Counted from the first letter of the stretch, positions 51,591 to 63,044 are shown. The stretch: DNA of 64,000 nt from Rhodeus uyekii (GCA_037043235.1 JAWRVZ010000282.1:372001-436000), one strand, 5' to 3'. The notes: generated by a model not told the origin, from the sequence alone. Numbers and translations are program-made.

Positions 51591-52555
51591 ATGGATTCAG
51601 CAGAGTCAGATGCTGTACGAAACGCTGTCGCCCAGCAGGGAATTTTGCTGGGACAACACGCCTCTCAGATTACAACCACCACCCGTGATGTTGAGATTAT
51701 GGCCAGCCAGATGGCGGACATCACTGCTCAGCTTCGTGACTTGCGAACAGGCCAGGATTCCATCATAGCAGCTGCTGCCGCCTCTCCTCCGGTGCCCAGT
51801 CACCCCCGTTCAATTTCTGAACCCCGTGTGCCCACGCCAACCCCTTACGATGGTGACCCTATGTCCCTATGACCCGATCATTTCTGACTCAGTGTTCCAT
51901 CATCTTTGCCTTACAACCCACCACCTATGCTTCTGAGGCCACGAAGGTGGCATTCGTCATCACTTTGCTCACCGGCAAAGCTCGTGAGTAGGGAACCACA
52001 GTGTGGGCAGCCAAGTCACCATTCTGTGCCTCCTTTGAGCAGTTTGAGAAGGAGATGTTAAAAGTTTTTGACCGGTCGTTGGCAGCGAAAGAAGCCGCTA
52101 GCCAACTCGCCAGGTTGAGACAAGGGGCCCAGTCCGTGACCGATTACTCCATCCACTTCCGCACGCTTGCTGCCTTAACAGGCTGGCATGAGGAGGCCTG
52201 CTGGGACTGCTTCCGGGAGGGTCTTAGCGATGACCTCCAGGATGAGATTGCTATCCATGATCTCCCCTCATCATTTGATGGCCTGGTGGACTTAGCCCTC
52301 AGAGTGGAGACTCGCCTGGAGATGCGTCGCCAGAGACGCTCTATGCGTGTGCCTGTGAGAAACACTCAGTCACTCTCGGTGGTATCAAGCTGTGGCCCCG
52401 AGCCTCTTCCTGAGCCAGAACCTATGCAGGTGGGGTGGATGCGTCTTGCTGCAGAGGAAAGACAACGTCGCATAGCTCAAGGACTCTGTCTCTACTGTGG
52501 CAAGCCAGGGCATTTTGCCGCACAGTGCCCGTTAAAAGCCAGAGCTCGCCAGTAG
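51591..52555 (+). pseudogene. Gag of second Sushi-like element
   Basis: The ATG at 51591 (MDSAESDAVRNAVAQQG) lies 17 bases after the 5' LTR. The N-terminal phase ends with a TGA at 51870-51872 after a frameshift, and the next part continues in another phase (WAAKSPFCASFEQFEKEM, TDYSIHFRTLAA). A TAG at about 51988 replaces a Trp codon. The zinc knuckle is intact, CLYCGKPGHFAAQC at about 52490-52530. A shift near 52550 leads into the protease. The plan matches the Gag half of the frame at 5562-9404, where the two are continuous. Confidence 0.88.
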
Positions 52556-53060
52556 TCGGGGAAGTACTGGTGAGCGTTAGTCCCCTGTCCTGTTTGCCCT
52601 GCAACCGTACCCTTCTTACTGTACTGTACCGTACTTTTTCCTGGGGTCCCTACTCTAGACGTTGTTCTGTCCTCATTGACTCTGGGGCAGAGGGGGACTT
52701 CATTGATTCTGATCTGGTGGCCCACTGGAAAATCCCTACTTCCCCTCTCCAAAATCCTATCTCAGCTAGAGGACTCAACGGCTCTGTCTTAGCCCAAATC
52801 ACTCATGTCACGGTCCCTGTTAGCCAAGTCACTTCTGGAAACCACAATGAGGAGATTGTATTCTACCTCCTGAAGTCTCCCAGCACCGCCATTGTATTAG
52901 GGCATCCTTGGCTGGTCAAACACAATCCACATGTGAGTTGGTCAGAGAATTCTGTGTTGGCATGGAGTCCTTTTTGTCACAAGTTTTGTTTGGGTGCTGC
53001 TTCGTCTTCTGGCTCTGTTTCTTCTGTGTTACAGGAGGAGGTGGCGGATCTAGCCGGCGT
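52556..53060 (+). pseudogene. protease region
   Basis: Retropepsin that should release Gag and Pol products. The phase reads RRCSVLIDSGAEGDFIDSDL with the DSG active site near 52680, then NEEIVFYLLKSPSTAIVLGH. A further shift near 53060-53110 separates it from RT. In the related element the same signature is LLDSGAEG. Confidence 0.82.
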
Positions 53061-54420
53061 TCCTGTGGAATACCTTGGTTTGCGACGTGTTTTCAGCAAG
53101 TCCGGGGCAACATCTCTCCCCCGCATCGGCTGTACGACTGCGCCATTGACCTCCTCCCAGGCACTTCTCCACCTAATGGTCGCCTGTTCTCTCTTTCTGG
53201 GCCTGAAAGGGAGGCTATGGATAAGTACATCCATGAATCTTTGGCGGCCGGCCTCATCCGACCCTCCTCTTCTCCTGCAGGCGCTGGGTTCTTCTTCGTG
53301 GAGAAGAAAGATGGTTCTCTCCGCCCCTGCATCGATTATCGTGGGTTGAATGACATCACTGTAAAGAACCGGTACCCCCTGCCGCTGATGTCAACTGTTC
53401 ATGAGCTGTTGCAGGGCGCGCGGATCTTCACGAAGTTGGATCTCCGCAATGCCTACCATCTGGTTCAGATCAGGGAGGGTGATGAGTGGAAGACAGCGTT
53501 CAATACACCATCTGGGCACTTTGAATATAGGGTGATGGCCTTCGGGCTTACTAATGCCCCAGCTGTCTTCCAGGCCCTGGTTAACGATGTTCTGAGAGAC
53601 ATGATCAATAGATTTGTCTTTGTGTACCTGGACGATATTCTAATTTTTTCTCCTTCGTTACAGGTACACGTTCAGCATGTACGCCAGGTGCTGCAACGTA
53701 TTCTGGAGAACCAGCTGTACGTCAAGGCGGAGAAATGTACTTTTCATGCAGACTCTGTTCCGTTCCTGGGGCAAATTATCTCAGCGGAGGGGATTAAGGT
53801 AGATCCAGCAAAGGTGAGGGCTGTCTCCAACTGGCCAGTCCCCATCTCCCACAAGGAGTTGCAACGGTTTCTAGGGTTTGCCAACTTCTATAGGCGGTTT
53901 ATCCGCAACTTTAGTCAAACCGCTGCACCCTTGACAGCCTTAACCTCCACTTGTGTACCTTTCAGGTGGTCAGACCAGGCCCAGGTGGCTTTCCAGAATC
54001 TTAAGAAATGTTTCACGTCTGCTCCTGTCTTGTCTATTCCTGACCCTGATCTGCAATTTATAGTGGAGGTAGACGATTCTGAAGTGGGGGTTGGAGCAGT
54101 CCTCTCCCAGTGATCTGCTCTCGATTGAAGAGTACATCCCTGTGCATTCTTCTCGCACCGCCTGAGCCCAGCTGAACAGAACTATGATGTCGGTAACCGG
54201 GAGCTGCTCGCGGTGAGATTAGCCCTGGGTGAGTGGCGCCACTGGCTGGAAGGTGCAGCTGAACCCTTCTTGGTCTGGACAGATCACAAAAATCTCGAAT
54301 ATATCCGTTCAGCGAAGAGGTTGAACTCTCGGCAGGCCAGATGGGCACTTTTTTTCGGTCGGTTCCATTTCACCCTCTCGTACCGGCCTGGATCCAAAAA
54401 CGTCAAGCCTTATGCCCTTT
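53060..54420 (+). pseudogene. reverse transcriptase and RNase H region
   Basis: RT is continuous and well kept: GAGFFFVEKKDGSLRPCIDY, then KLDLRNAYHLVQI and VYLDDILIFSPSL with YLDD at about 53627-53638. RNase H follows with VEVDDSEVGVGAVLSQ, LLAVRLALGEWRHWL and VWTDHKNLEYI. Two TGA codons at 54112-54114 and 54136-54138 interrupt the junction; both stand where the related frame reads other codons, one of them Arg, and could be CGA-to-TGA decay. SNAPAVFQ-type motif (TNAPAVFQALVNDVL) is intact. Confidence 0.88.
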
Positions 54421-55110
54421 CTCGTCTCTTTGACTGCCCCAGGGATGGGTCGTCGCCCGACACTATTCTGCCTGCAGAAGTCGTGGTGGCTGCCATCTCG
54501 TGGGAGGTCGAGGGACGGGTCAGGGAGGCGCTGCGGGAGGTGGCGGTTCCTGCTGGGTGCCCTGGTGGTCTGTTGTTTGTTCCTGAGCCTTTGCGTGCTG
54601 CTGTTCTGGAGTGGAGTCACTCATCTAGTCTTGTCTGCCATCCAGGTGTGCGGAGAACATTGGCTTCTGCCCGTCAACGTTTTTGGTGGCCCAATATGGA
54701 CCAAGATGCCAGACAGTTCGTGGCGGCCTGCTCGGTTTGCGCCCAGATTAAGTCTTCTAACAAGCCTCCCGCTGGTCTGCTGCATTTATTGCCCGTTCCC
54801 TCCCGCCCCTGGTCCCACATCTCCCTTGATTTTGTTACTGGCCTTCTCCCCTCCAATGGCAACACCGTGGTATTGACGGTGGTTGACCGTTTTTCTTAGG
54901 CGGTGCACTTTATTCCCCTTTCCAAACTGCCCACTGCTAAGGAAACTGCTCTGGTGGTAGTCAATCACGTCTTCAGGACTCATGGTCTTCCTATGGACGT
55001 GGTGTCTGACAAGGGGCCCCAGTTCATTTCCCACTTTTGGAGGGAATTCTGTCGTCTGATTGGGGCTACTGCCAGTCTGACTTCAGGATTCCATCCGAAA
55101 GTGGCAGCAG
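54421..55110 (+). pseudogene. integrase region, deleted at its 3' side
   Basis: Inserts the cDNA into the chromosome. The zinc site reads HSSSLVCHPGVRRTL then CSVCAQIKSSN; the core starts LDFVTGLLPSNGNTVVLTVV. A TAG at 54897-54899 replaces the codon after RFS. The phase then continues with GLPMDVVSDKGPQFISHFW and SGFHPK, after which the sequence jumps: the segment with the third catalytic Glu and about 90 following codons is deleted near 55100. The integrase is therefore dead. Confidence 0.88.
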
Positions 55111-55608
55111 ACACGTCGGACTCCGGCACCCAAGTATGTCTGTGGGCAGAGAGTATGGTTATCTACTAAGGACCTGCCTCTTAAGGTGCCGGCACGCAAA
55201 ATAGCACGTAGGTTCATAGGGCCATACCGCATCTCTAAGGTCCTGAGTCCGGCGGCGGTGCGGCTCAGGCTCCCGCCTGCTCTTAGTCGTGTGCACCCTG
55301 TCTTCCATGTGTCTCGAATTAAACCTGTTTTTTCTTCCCCCTTGAACCCCACTGTGTCTGACCCATCCCCCCCACCCCCCCGTCTGGTTGATGGGACCCC
55401 TGTGTATACTGTCAGGAGATTACTTGACTCCAGGAGGCGTGGTAGGGGATATCAGTACCTTGTTGACTGGGAGGGGTACGGTCCGGAGGAGAGATGTTGG
55501 GTACCATCCCGGGATATTCTGGATCGCTCGCTGATCGAGGACTTCCATCAACAGCAGGCTCTTCTCACCCATGGGGCATCTGGGGATGCCCCTGGAGGGG
55601 GGGGGTAT
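55111..55608 (+). pseudogene. integrase C-terminus and chromodomain
   Basis: After the deletion, the end of integrase reads RRFIGPYRISKVLSPAAVRL and SRVHPVFHVSRIKPVF. The chromodomain reads YTVRRLLDSRRRGRGYQYL, DWEGYGPEERCWVPSRDI. The coding end GDAPGGG overlaps the polypurine tract just before the 3' LTR at 55609. This phase differs from the integrase core phase because the deletion changed it. Confidence 0.85.
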
Positions 55609-56390
55609 TGTCAGGACGCCTGTTTGATCTGTCTTGTGTTTGTGCGTTGTTCGTCGGGAGCGCGTGGCTCTCCGTGTTTGTTTTGTTTGTGACGTCATAT
55701 GTCTGTTCGCCACGCGCTTCGGCACGTGCGGTTTGTTGTGTTGCCACTTGTTCGCCTGTCAGTTGTCAACCCGCCCCCCTTGTTCATCTGTTAGCTCATT
55801 CTCTTCACGTGTTACACTCATTAGCTTCCCCATATATTCCCCCGTGTTTTGTGTTCCGTGCCAGATTGTGTTTTTTTTTCCTGAAAAGTCACGTCTAGCT
55901 TCTGACTAGTCTTCTCGGCTCGTTTCTGTTTGATCAGCTCCTTGTTGCTTTAGTCTAGCCTAGCTTTTTCCTTCTTTTGTTTCCCTGCCTAAGTTTTCCT
56001 CTCCAGCATTTAGCTTTAGTATTTATCTAGTTTAGTGTGTTTGAGCATTTTAGTTTCATCCTCTCCTACCTTTTGGCCCCAGTTCAGCCTTGCTTTTGTT
56101 TTTGTTTTTTCCCTTTTTGTTTTTCCCTTCTCCCCAGCCTTCCAGTTCATCCACCTGCTGGTCCGTGTTCCCCCGCCTGCCTCACCTGCCTTCTCCACCC
56201 AGTGTTCTCCACCGGTTCTCTCCCTGGTACCATCTCACTCTTCTGTGGACTGCTGCTGTCCGAGGATTACTCTCAGAGCTTGGAGTGCTTCTCTGGGTCT
56301 CCCTCTGTCTCACCTGCACCTTGTGCCATTGATTCAATAAAACCATCTTTCTGACACTGCAACTTTATCCTCTGTCTCTGAATCCTGACA
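55609..56390 (+). repeat. 3' LTR (782 bp)
   Basis: Same ends as the 5' LTR, about 25 differences. TSD GGGAT follows at 56391-56395. Confidence 0.93.
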
Positions 56391-56395
56391 GGGAT

Positions 56396-56485
56396 TGCCT
56401 CCACAAGTCTGTCCTATTTTAGCAGCATCCAGAGGACCAAGAGCATTTTAAGCAGATGGCTTTAATGTTTTGGCTCATTGGTGTA
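56396..56485 (+). mobile_element. Tc1-like element, right part
   Basis: Continues the reading of 50251-50785 after the LTR element: the right terminal repeat GGCTTTAATGTTTTGGCTC, ending GGTGTA at 56485. The Tc1-like element was already in place and decayed when the LTR element landed in it. Confidence 0.8.
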
Positions 56486-59400
56486 TAAACGTTTATGCAG
56501 ATTCAGCATTAAAACGTCTAAAATCACCATCAAATTTGGATCCTCATTCGTTCAGGTGACTGCTGGCCTGTCCCATACAGTGAACAGAGTTAACAGTGAA
56601 GTTTAGTCTTTGCTAAAAAGAATGATCTTTGCTGATGAAAATTCTGAAGAATAGTCACTTCAGTGCAGAAATGCTAATCAACTATCTGCAATGTTAAGTT
56701 AAGAAATTATCTTCTATGGTTGTCGACAGCAAAAGCTTCTCTGTACTGAACCTGAAACATTTCTGAAGAATGAAGCAACTTCTGAAGAATGAAGTAACCA
56801 TACTTCTTAAGAATACTTACATGCAGTATACATTAATAATATGATATTGTATTTTGTTACAGTTGTATAAGATATAGATTTAGTGTGGTATCTCTTATAG
56901 GTCTGGCAATATCTAGCATCAGAGCACAAAGCACATCACCTTTCACAAAAACATGAATCTCCTCTGTTCTCTATAGGTCCAGAATATAGTTTGATAATAA
57001 ATAATAGCTAGTTGATAGTGTTTAGCTATGAATATGTGCAGACTAGTATGAAAATATTTTTTACATTTTGCTTACAGAAGTTTCAATAATAGCCGTTTAG
57101 GGATCTATCGGGCACAGGACCTGTATTACTATTATTAGAAAAGCAGTCCCACTGCCAAAATATTATTCACCCATTTTTAATGCTCAAATAATACAGATGT
57201 TGTAAGAAAGCAAATGAACAAAATAAAGCTAAATATTTCTGCTTTAAGTTATATTAAAGTGCCTTGTCCCATAGATGTAGATTTGTGTTTTCTGGCGAAT
57301 CAAAATTATTTTCTGTGGTAATCAACAGCATGATACATTAACTGTCGATAAAGCCTTTAACACTCCTCTCTGTCTGTTTTTAATCCTCAAATAGAGCATA
57401 TTTGAGCCTGCTCAATTTCCATGCATCACCAGATATTAACGACATTAGATGCGGAACTTTAATCTCAATAATAAAAATCGGATGAGTTAGTTTGGTTAAT
57501 TTACAGTCAAACTGCTCATTTGAGAAGGACATCAAAATATTGATGATACATTTTTATGAGCTGGTTTCTAGGAGTCAATTCTGTGGTCACAGCTACAGTA
57601 ATTATGATGGAGCGTATGGATAAGAATCACAGGGCAAATTTGACACATGGACGTTGGTTGTGTCTTGTGTGGCGATGTTATAGACAAATGTTACAGAAAA
57701 TGTTAAAGAAAAGCCTTTTTTTTAATGTTGTTATCAATCAGGTCTTGGGTACAAAAATATGACTTTTACCAGCGTAATCAAAAAGAAAAGTACTTATTGT
57801 TCAGAGTTTCATAGATCAGAGCCTGGTGGCGTTCTGCCCTCTCGCGCTTTCGCCCCTCTAGATTAACAGCCATCTGTTTCCCATTACCGTTTGTGACAAG
57901 GGCACTGGGACCTTGTGGGAGTCACAAGTGAAATTCATGTGTAAACCACACATTCAAGATGAGGTGTGATATTCACAGATGATAAATATAGACCGCACAC
58001 AAACATACGACCTGTTATCATTCAAGCGCAAACATGCATGTGAACATATTTGTAGGATGTTCATGAACTTTCCACACCAACACATATATTTGGATCAATT
58101 AAATAAGATTCAACCAGGTTCTATAATTACTTTGATCAACAGCTGGGTACCTGATATTCTCCATGTGTTAAATGTGTGGGAGAAGGCAGATGGTGTATAT
58201 CTAAGACCAATGATGCTAATGATGACGTGTGCTGACTTCCTATATTTTTCCTTTCTTTTAACATTCACATTTTATGGATCAAACATAATTATTCTTCTGT
58301 AATCCTCACTTGTTGCAATGATTGTCATTCCTGTTGTTTCTGTGCATCACAATCTGACCTTTCCTTTCATCTTCCCTGCAAACTCATCTTCATCTGCTTT
58401 GTGTGAATGATGTACTGTAGAGTTAATGATATTCAATATTCACAGGACCGAAGGACTCTGATGTCTCAGAGACTGTTACAGTATATATTTAGCTTTGCAT
58501 GTTTGTCTGTACACTGCTCATTAGTATAAACCAAACAGAAAAACATTGAATAAGATGGAACAAAAGCCAAACCTAGAAGATGAAGCTGTAGTAAAGATGT
58601 AGAAGGGAAATATAAAATCTTTGTTCTATTCTAAGCAATCATACACTTAAAAATGTTGGGTTGAAAAAATTCCAGTTTGTATTTTTAAGGAGCATGTTGG
58701 GTTGTTCATTTAACTCAGTATAATGGGTTGATGTATACTAGTTCACTTTTATAAGAATGGCATATTTTTACCCCATACATGGGTTATTATTTCCAGGTAA
58801 CATAAAATGGAACTGTAATATGGAATGTATTGTTTTACAATTAGAATAACACATTTTTTTCTTTTCTTTTTTGCTTTCAGTCCATGTCTGACAACAGTAG
58901 GGTAATCTATTCTACATGCCAGTGTGCTTAGAGCTTCTGTAAGTAACCGTTAGCAGATATACACATTAAAAATGTATAGTGTTTTTCCTCTGGGAAAATG
59001 GACCACAAATATTGGTCCAAAAAAGCTTGCATGCAGGGTTATATGTAAATTTGTCAAATAAAATGCTGTCTGGGATGAAAATGCCTTTTCACCCCAATAC
59101 CACCTGCAGCCAGCTAACAATAGCAAGCAGCAAACCATGGGTAAGCCTGTGATGTAACCATGGCCTAAAACGTTTTGTCACACCTGGCAAAAAAATACTT
59201 TTTACTTTACATAAATATTTTTTTTATTGAACATGAAGTTGGCAATAATGACACCAAAAATGTTATATACTAGTGAAAATCCACAAGTCTCTATTCCAAT
59301 TTTGATATCAAAGCTAACTAATATAAATTGTGTTTATATAATTTAATTTAAACTTATAGCCTAACTAATATAAATGTAAACCATTATTAAAGACAAGTAA

Positions 59401-59572
59401 GCAATCATTGAAATACCAAATAATTAAAATAAAAAATAATAAATCATCAAATCACAAGCAAAAACACAAATAAAGATACAAATAAAAGAAACAGTGCATT
59501 TTCAGTAGGTCTGAGACTAGTTTTCAGATATGGAAATTGAATAAAGTAATCGAATATTAAACGACAGCATAG
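56486..59572. other. spacer, no gene supported
   Basis: AT-rich. A 107-codon frame at 57979-58302 has no known domain. 58640-58800 contains repeated GTTGGGTTG words typical of a small zebrafish MITE. No LTR or terminal repeat recognised. Confidence 0.45.
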
Positions 59573-59577
59573 TCATC

Positions 59578-59865
59578 TTTCACGGGAATGCTGATTTGTG
59601 ATGTGGAGAAACGAGGAAAACACATAAGTCCAACAGAAACCCTTTAATCATAAATTTGGAAACAAAAGCGGCACACCACGGAACCACGGAGGGCACGGAA
59701 CAGTACATCCACAAACCATACACAACATAACGTTAACGATCGACAAGGACAATGGAGAAGATGAAGGTAGAAATAGATGGGAAAATGAGCAACAAACAAA
59801 GGGGAGTGGTTAACATGACAATCTACGGAAACATAGGAGGATCACACAAAGACATGACTGTGACA
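59578..59865 (-). mobile_element. solo LTR (288 bp)
   Basis: Ends TTTCACGGGAATGC at the left and GACTGTGACA at the right, with a 5-bp duplication TCATC at 59573-59577 and 59866-59870. The left terminus would be TGTCACGGG with one change. A TTTAATCATAAA word near 59641 fits a poly(A) region on the minus strand. No internal sequence. Confidence 0.78.
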
Positions 59866-59870
59866 TCATC

Positions 59871-60943
59871 TCTATATAAATTAATTATAGATTAATCCTC
59901 ACTAAAGTGACAAAAGTCATTCGGCCACCAGCAGTGACAGATTCTGTTATTTGTTTAACATTGAAAACGCAGACAGCAGCAGATTATTAGGCTGCTGTTA
60001 CTTTAAGATTAATGCAAGGATCTAATATAATGATGCATATGTGTTGTCTTTCTCAACTGTTTACACTCACTTAAGTCATAACCAACCGTTTACTACGATA
60101 CTTTCCAACAACATAATTGTGTGGGAATTTGTCTGTTTAAGCGTAAGAAGATTTACACCAAACAGTCAAACAGGAAAACTTATGTGACGATTTAACATGA
60201 CGATGTTCATGTTCTCACAACATTGCATTGTTAGGATTCATAAAAAAAGTTACCCATCAACTGGCAATTGACAAAGTACATATACTCGCCAATCCTGATT
60301 TTTACTCACATTTGGCACTTGAGTGTTCATTTTAGGCCTTAGATGTAAGCCAAAGGCAATTGGCTATTTAAAAAACAAAAACGTTGTTTCCCTTTGAAAC
60401 GTCCCACCCCAACTTTCAACAGGAAATGGCGAAAACGTGTGACAGAAAATGTGTTCGTCAAAACTGTTCATGGGACCTTTAAAGCAAAATATGATTTATA
60501 GTCACAAAAATCTGATGTGCTTTACTGTTAAGAATTGTCTACATCTCCTCCTGCCAAGTGTTTCTGAGGTGTCGACCTGCATTGCTGTGAAGTCTGCAGG
60601 ACTGATGTTCAATCAACAGAGCAAGACCTTGACTAAACAGAAAAAGATTCCTCATATGTGGAACACAGCACTGGGAGATTGCACTGGGCCTTTGTAGGTG
60701 TTTGCTTGAGGACAGTTAACGGGGAAATAGGATCTCATTGAGAGCCGATGTAGTCCCGATCCTGGGGGACGGCACTGCAAGGTGATGATGACAGGTGACA
60801 CAGCACGCAACACTGGGGTGACAGTGGATGACAGCTCCTATTCATAGCAGGCAGTCGCTGACTGCACACAAGTGTTATTGACTACATTATTCTGTCACTT
60901 CGTACAGAGATTGATGTTTGATTTGTTACCTGTTGTTTAGTAA

Positions 60944-60945
<2 letters not shown>
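59871..60945. other. spacer, no gene seen
   Basis: No recognised element or gene. Confidence 0.45.

Positions 60946-61025
<80 letters not shown>
60946..61025. repeat. (GT)n microsatellite
   Basis: About 40 uninterrupted GT dinucleotides (80 bp). Confidence 0.97.
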
Positions 61026-61027
<2 letters not shown>

Positions 61028-61573
61028 TTGATTATATGTATGTGTGCATTTGCTCATGTGAATGTGTGGATAATGAGTTTTCATAAATAGATGGTCTTTT
61101 GGGAGAAGCCACCTGTTTGAAGTAAAATTTGAAAGAAAAGCTGCCTTGAACTCTGTGATCAGTATTGTCTAGCACAGTCAGGGTTTTCCCAGGGGTTTGG
61201 TAGTGTGGGTGGTTTTCATCTGCACATTTCTTCTCATTTTGCAAATCTCTAAGGTCTACCAGTCTAGGAGGAGAAGAGACAGGAATTATACTATATCTTA
61301 AGGGCTTTTAAAGAGAAGGTTTCAGAAAATGATCCTGGCCCAAAACATGGGCTGTGTTCGAAATTGAAAAACAGTACGCCAAGTACAAAGTAGTAAATCT
61401 GAATACATAGGTCCACATTCACTAACATATTTTGCCACATTTTGCCACAAACACTTTTTTGCCGTTAAAATGCGAACGGCAGGATTTACTAAAGACATGA
61501 GCACTGAAAAGGGTGGATAGGGTTATTTTGCAGTTGATATTTGCAGTTTCCCTTTCAGATACAAAATTGAGAG
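61026..61573. other. spacer with possible Harbinger-like remnant
   Basis: 61405-61500 has TTCACTAAC and GGATTTACTAAAGAC words spaced as in fish PIF/Harbinger MITEs. Support is weak. No gene. Confidence 0.3.
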
Positions 61574-61575
61574 TA

Positions 61576-61770
61576 CAGTAATACCTTGGTTTATGAGCGA
61601 CTTGGTATACAAGCAAATCGGTGTACGAGCATGGAGGGTCAAATCAGTGTACGAGCATTGTATCGGAGTGCGAGCAAATCTTTCCCTCACCCATGTGCAT
61701 TTTTGTGTGGAAAGTCCTAACGCTCAGTATCGTCGCACGCATTTTTACTGGAAATATTCTAATGACAGCC
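61576..61770. mobile_element. pogo-like MITE, partial
   Basis: Starts TA then CAGTAATACCTTGGTTTATG, followed by repeats of GTGTACGAGC/GTATACAAGC words. This is the typical end of a second pogo/Tigger-type MITE family. The right end is not identified. Confidence 0.65.
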
Positions 61771-61928
61771 TCTCATAACACAGTAACACGGTTCCAACCC
61801 CTTTATCACCCCTTAATGCATTCATTCTCTCAGCCTCACTCTGTTTGGCTGCATCATTCACCACAGTGATACTTTTAGATGTGATAACATTAATTAATTG
61901 TGATCACTATTGTTCACGTAGTGAAACA

Positions 61929-62344
61929 TATACGTGGTTCATGAATTCATTGTCTCCTAGTTCTGCCTGTGTGTGTGAGTGGGGGCTGATCACCTGATTC
62001 TCATATCATCTGCTTATGTAGTTCACTTCTCTCCACTCCTGTGTTATGTGTGTCAGCTGTTCTCAGCTCGTTACCTTCCCTCATGTGTCCCTATTTAATC
62101 CTGGTGTGTTTGCTGTCCTGTGTCATGTCGTTGTCATTCCTTGATGTTCTATGGTGTGTTCCAGATCTGTGTTCCCTGCCTTGCCTCCTGGTTAGTTTGT
62201 GTTTATGTCAAGAATCTGGTTATCGTGTTTAGTTAATGTTTTTCCCCCTCATGGGCATTTCTTTGTGTGTTTTTTTCTTTCTTTTGTTATTATAATAAAT
62301 CCTTTCCCTGCATCCCTGAGTCCTCCCTTAAGTATTCCGTGACA
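61929..62344 (+). mobile_element. 5' LTR of proline-rich LTR element
   Basis: The left part (GTGGTTCATGAATTCATTGTC) parallels the reverse complement of the solo LTR at 1413-1827. AATAAATCC lies at about 62295 and the end is CCGTGACA at 62344. It reads on the plus strand. The exact left end and its duplication are not resolved. Confidence 0.7.
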
Positions 62345-62433
62345 GAACGACACGACCTTTCTGGACTCAGCGGTGAAGTGGATTATTTGTTTTTTGTTTT
62401 GTTTAGAGCGTTCTGGGAAGGATTATTGCGGAC

Positions 62434-62814
62434 ATGGAAATTTTTCTGGGCCCATATGCCACCTTGGGACTCTCTGTCTTGCCGCCCGACCACCCTGAAC
62501 TCTTGCCGCCCGACCACCCTGAAGTCTTGCCGCCTGAACTTTTGTGGTCCGTCCCGCCGACCCCGCTGGAGCCCACCTGGCTCAACCCTCCGGAGCCGCC
62601 GGACCCACTGGTCCTGCCGAAGCCCACCGGGCTCAACCCGCCAGCCCTACCAGACTCTGCCTGGCTGGTTCCCCCGGCGCCACCCTGGCTCCCTGCCGGG
62701 ACCCCTGATCCCCTGGAGCCACCCTGGCTCATCCCTCCTGCCCCTTCCTGGACTATATGTTTTTTTTTTCTGCCTCTAGGTTGTGGACTTTTTGCTGTTT
62801 GCCTTTTCGGTTGA
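62434..62814 (+). CDS. proline-rich frame of LTR element (126 codons)
   Basis: Starts at the ATG at 62434 (MEIFLGPYATLG). It has PPDHPELLPPDHPEVLPPE repeats, then PTWLNPPEPPDPL and PPWLIPPAPSWT, followed by a hydrophobic C-terminus rich in Phe and Leu (FFFLPLGCGLFAVCLFG). The tail resembles PPWLIPPFPPPWT in the element at 36539-38994, so both are members of one group of non-autonomous fish LTR elements. The N-terminal domain present there is absent here. Function unknown; it may be non-coding in practice. Confidence 0.45.
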   Translation: MEIFLGPYATLGLSVLPPDHPELLPPDHPEVLPPELLWSVPPTPLEPTWLNPPEPPDPLVLPKPTGLNPPALPDSAWLVPPAPPWLPAGTPDPLEPPWLIPPAPSWTICFFFLPLGCGLFAVCLFG

Positions 62815-62845
62815 TCTGTTACCTCCCCCGCGCCCTGTTTCACGT

Positions 62846-62876
62846 GAGTCATCTTTTCCCCGGGAAAAGATGACTC
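62846..62876. repeat. perfect 31-bp palindrome
   Basis: Two 15-bp arms (GAGTCATCTTTTCCC and its reverse complement) with a single C between them. It contains GAGTCA/TGACTC AP-1-like words at both ends. In RNA it would form a strong hairpin, but a one-base loop means a few central pairs would open. Confidence 0.9.
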
Positions 62877-62933
62877 AATTTGTTTTTTGAAATTATGGAG
62901 TGTCTTTGTCTATAATAAATGTGTGCTGTACTT

Positions 62934-63041
62934 GGATCCTTTTTCACCCTCTGTATTCAACCTGCGGTTCATGACTATATAAATATATATATATATATAG
63001 TCATGAACCGCAGGTTGAATACAGAGGGTGAAACAGGATCC
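62934..63041. repeat. 108-bp near-perfect inverted repeat
   Basis: Arms of about 46 bp from GGATCC to TGACTATATA, with one or two mismatches, around a (TA)n centre at about 62975-62999. The symmetry axis is at 62987/62988. The left arm follows an AATAAA-containing LTR-like end, so an LTR end may have been duplicated in inverse orientation. Confidence 0.92.
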
Positions 63042-63044
63042 AAT

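Larger units (their letters stand above)
50791..56390 (+). mobile_element. second Sushi-like chromodomain Gypsy element, decayed
   Basis: A 5600-bp plus-strand LTR element flanked by GGGAT. Order: 5' LTR (50791-51573), short leader, gag, protease, RT, RNase H, integrase, chromodomain, polypurine tract (GGAGGGGGGGGGTAT, up to 55608), 3' LTR (55609-56390). The two LTRs differ at about 25 of 782 positions by hand count (about 3 percent). The coding region is broken in at least eight places. Related to, but a different family from, the element at 4715-9654; the LTRs are about 780 bp rather than about 420 bp. Confidence 0.93.
62345..62930 (+). mobile_element. internal region of proline-rich LTR element
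   Basis: Begins GAACGACACGACC directly after the LTR, like the minus-strand element at 38574. It carries one short proline-rich frame and then non-coding sequence with an AATAAATG near 62914. There is no retroviral enzyme. The 3' LTR is not recognised, so the copy is probably truncated or rearranged at the palindrome beyond 62934. Confidence 0.6.

Noticed and set aside
57979..58302. 107-codon frame as a host gene
   Set aside because: No domain, AT-driven composition, no splice or coding pattern that I can support.
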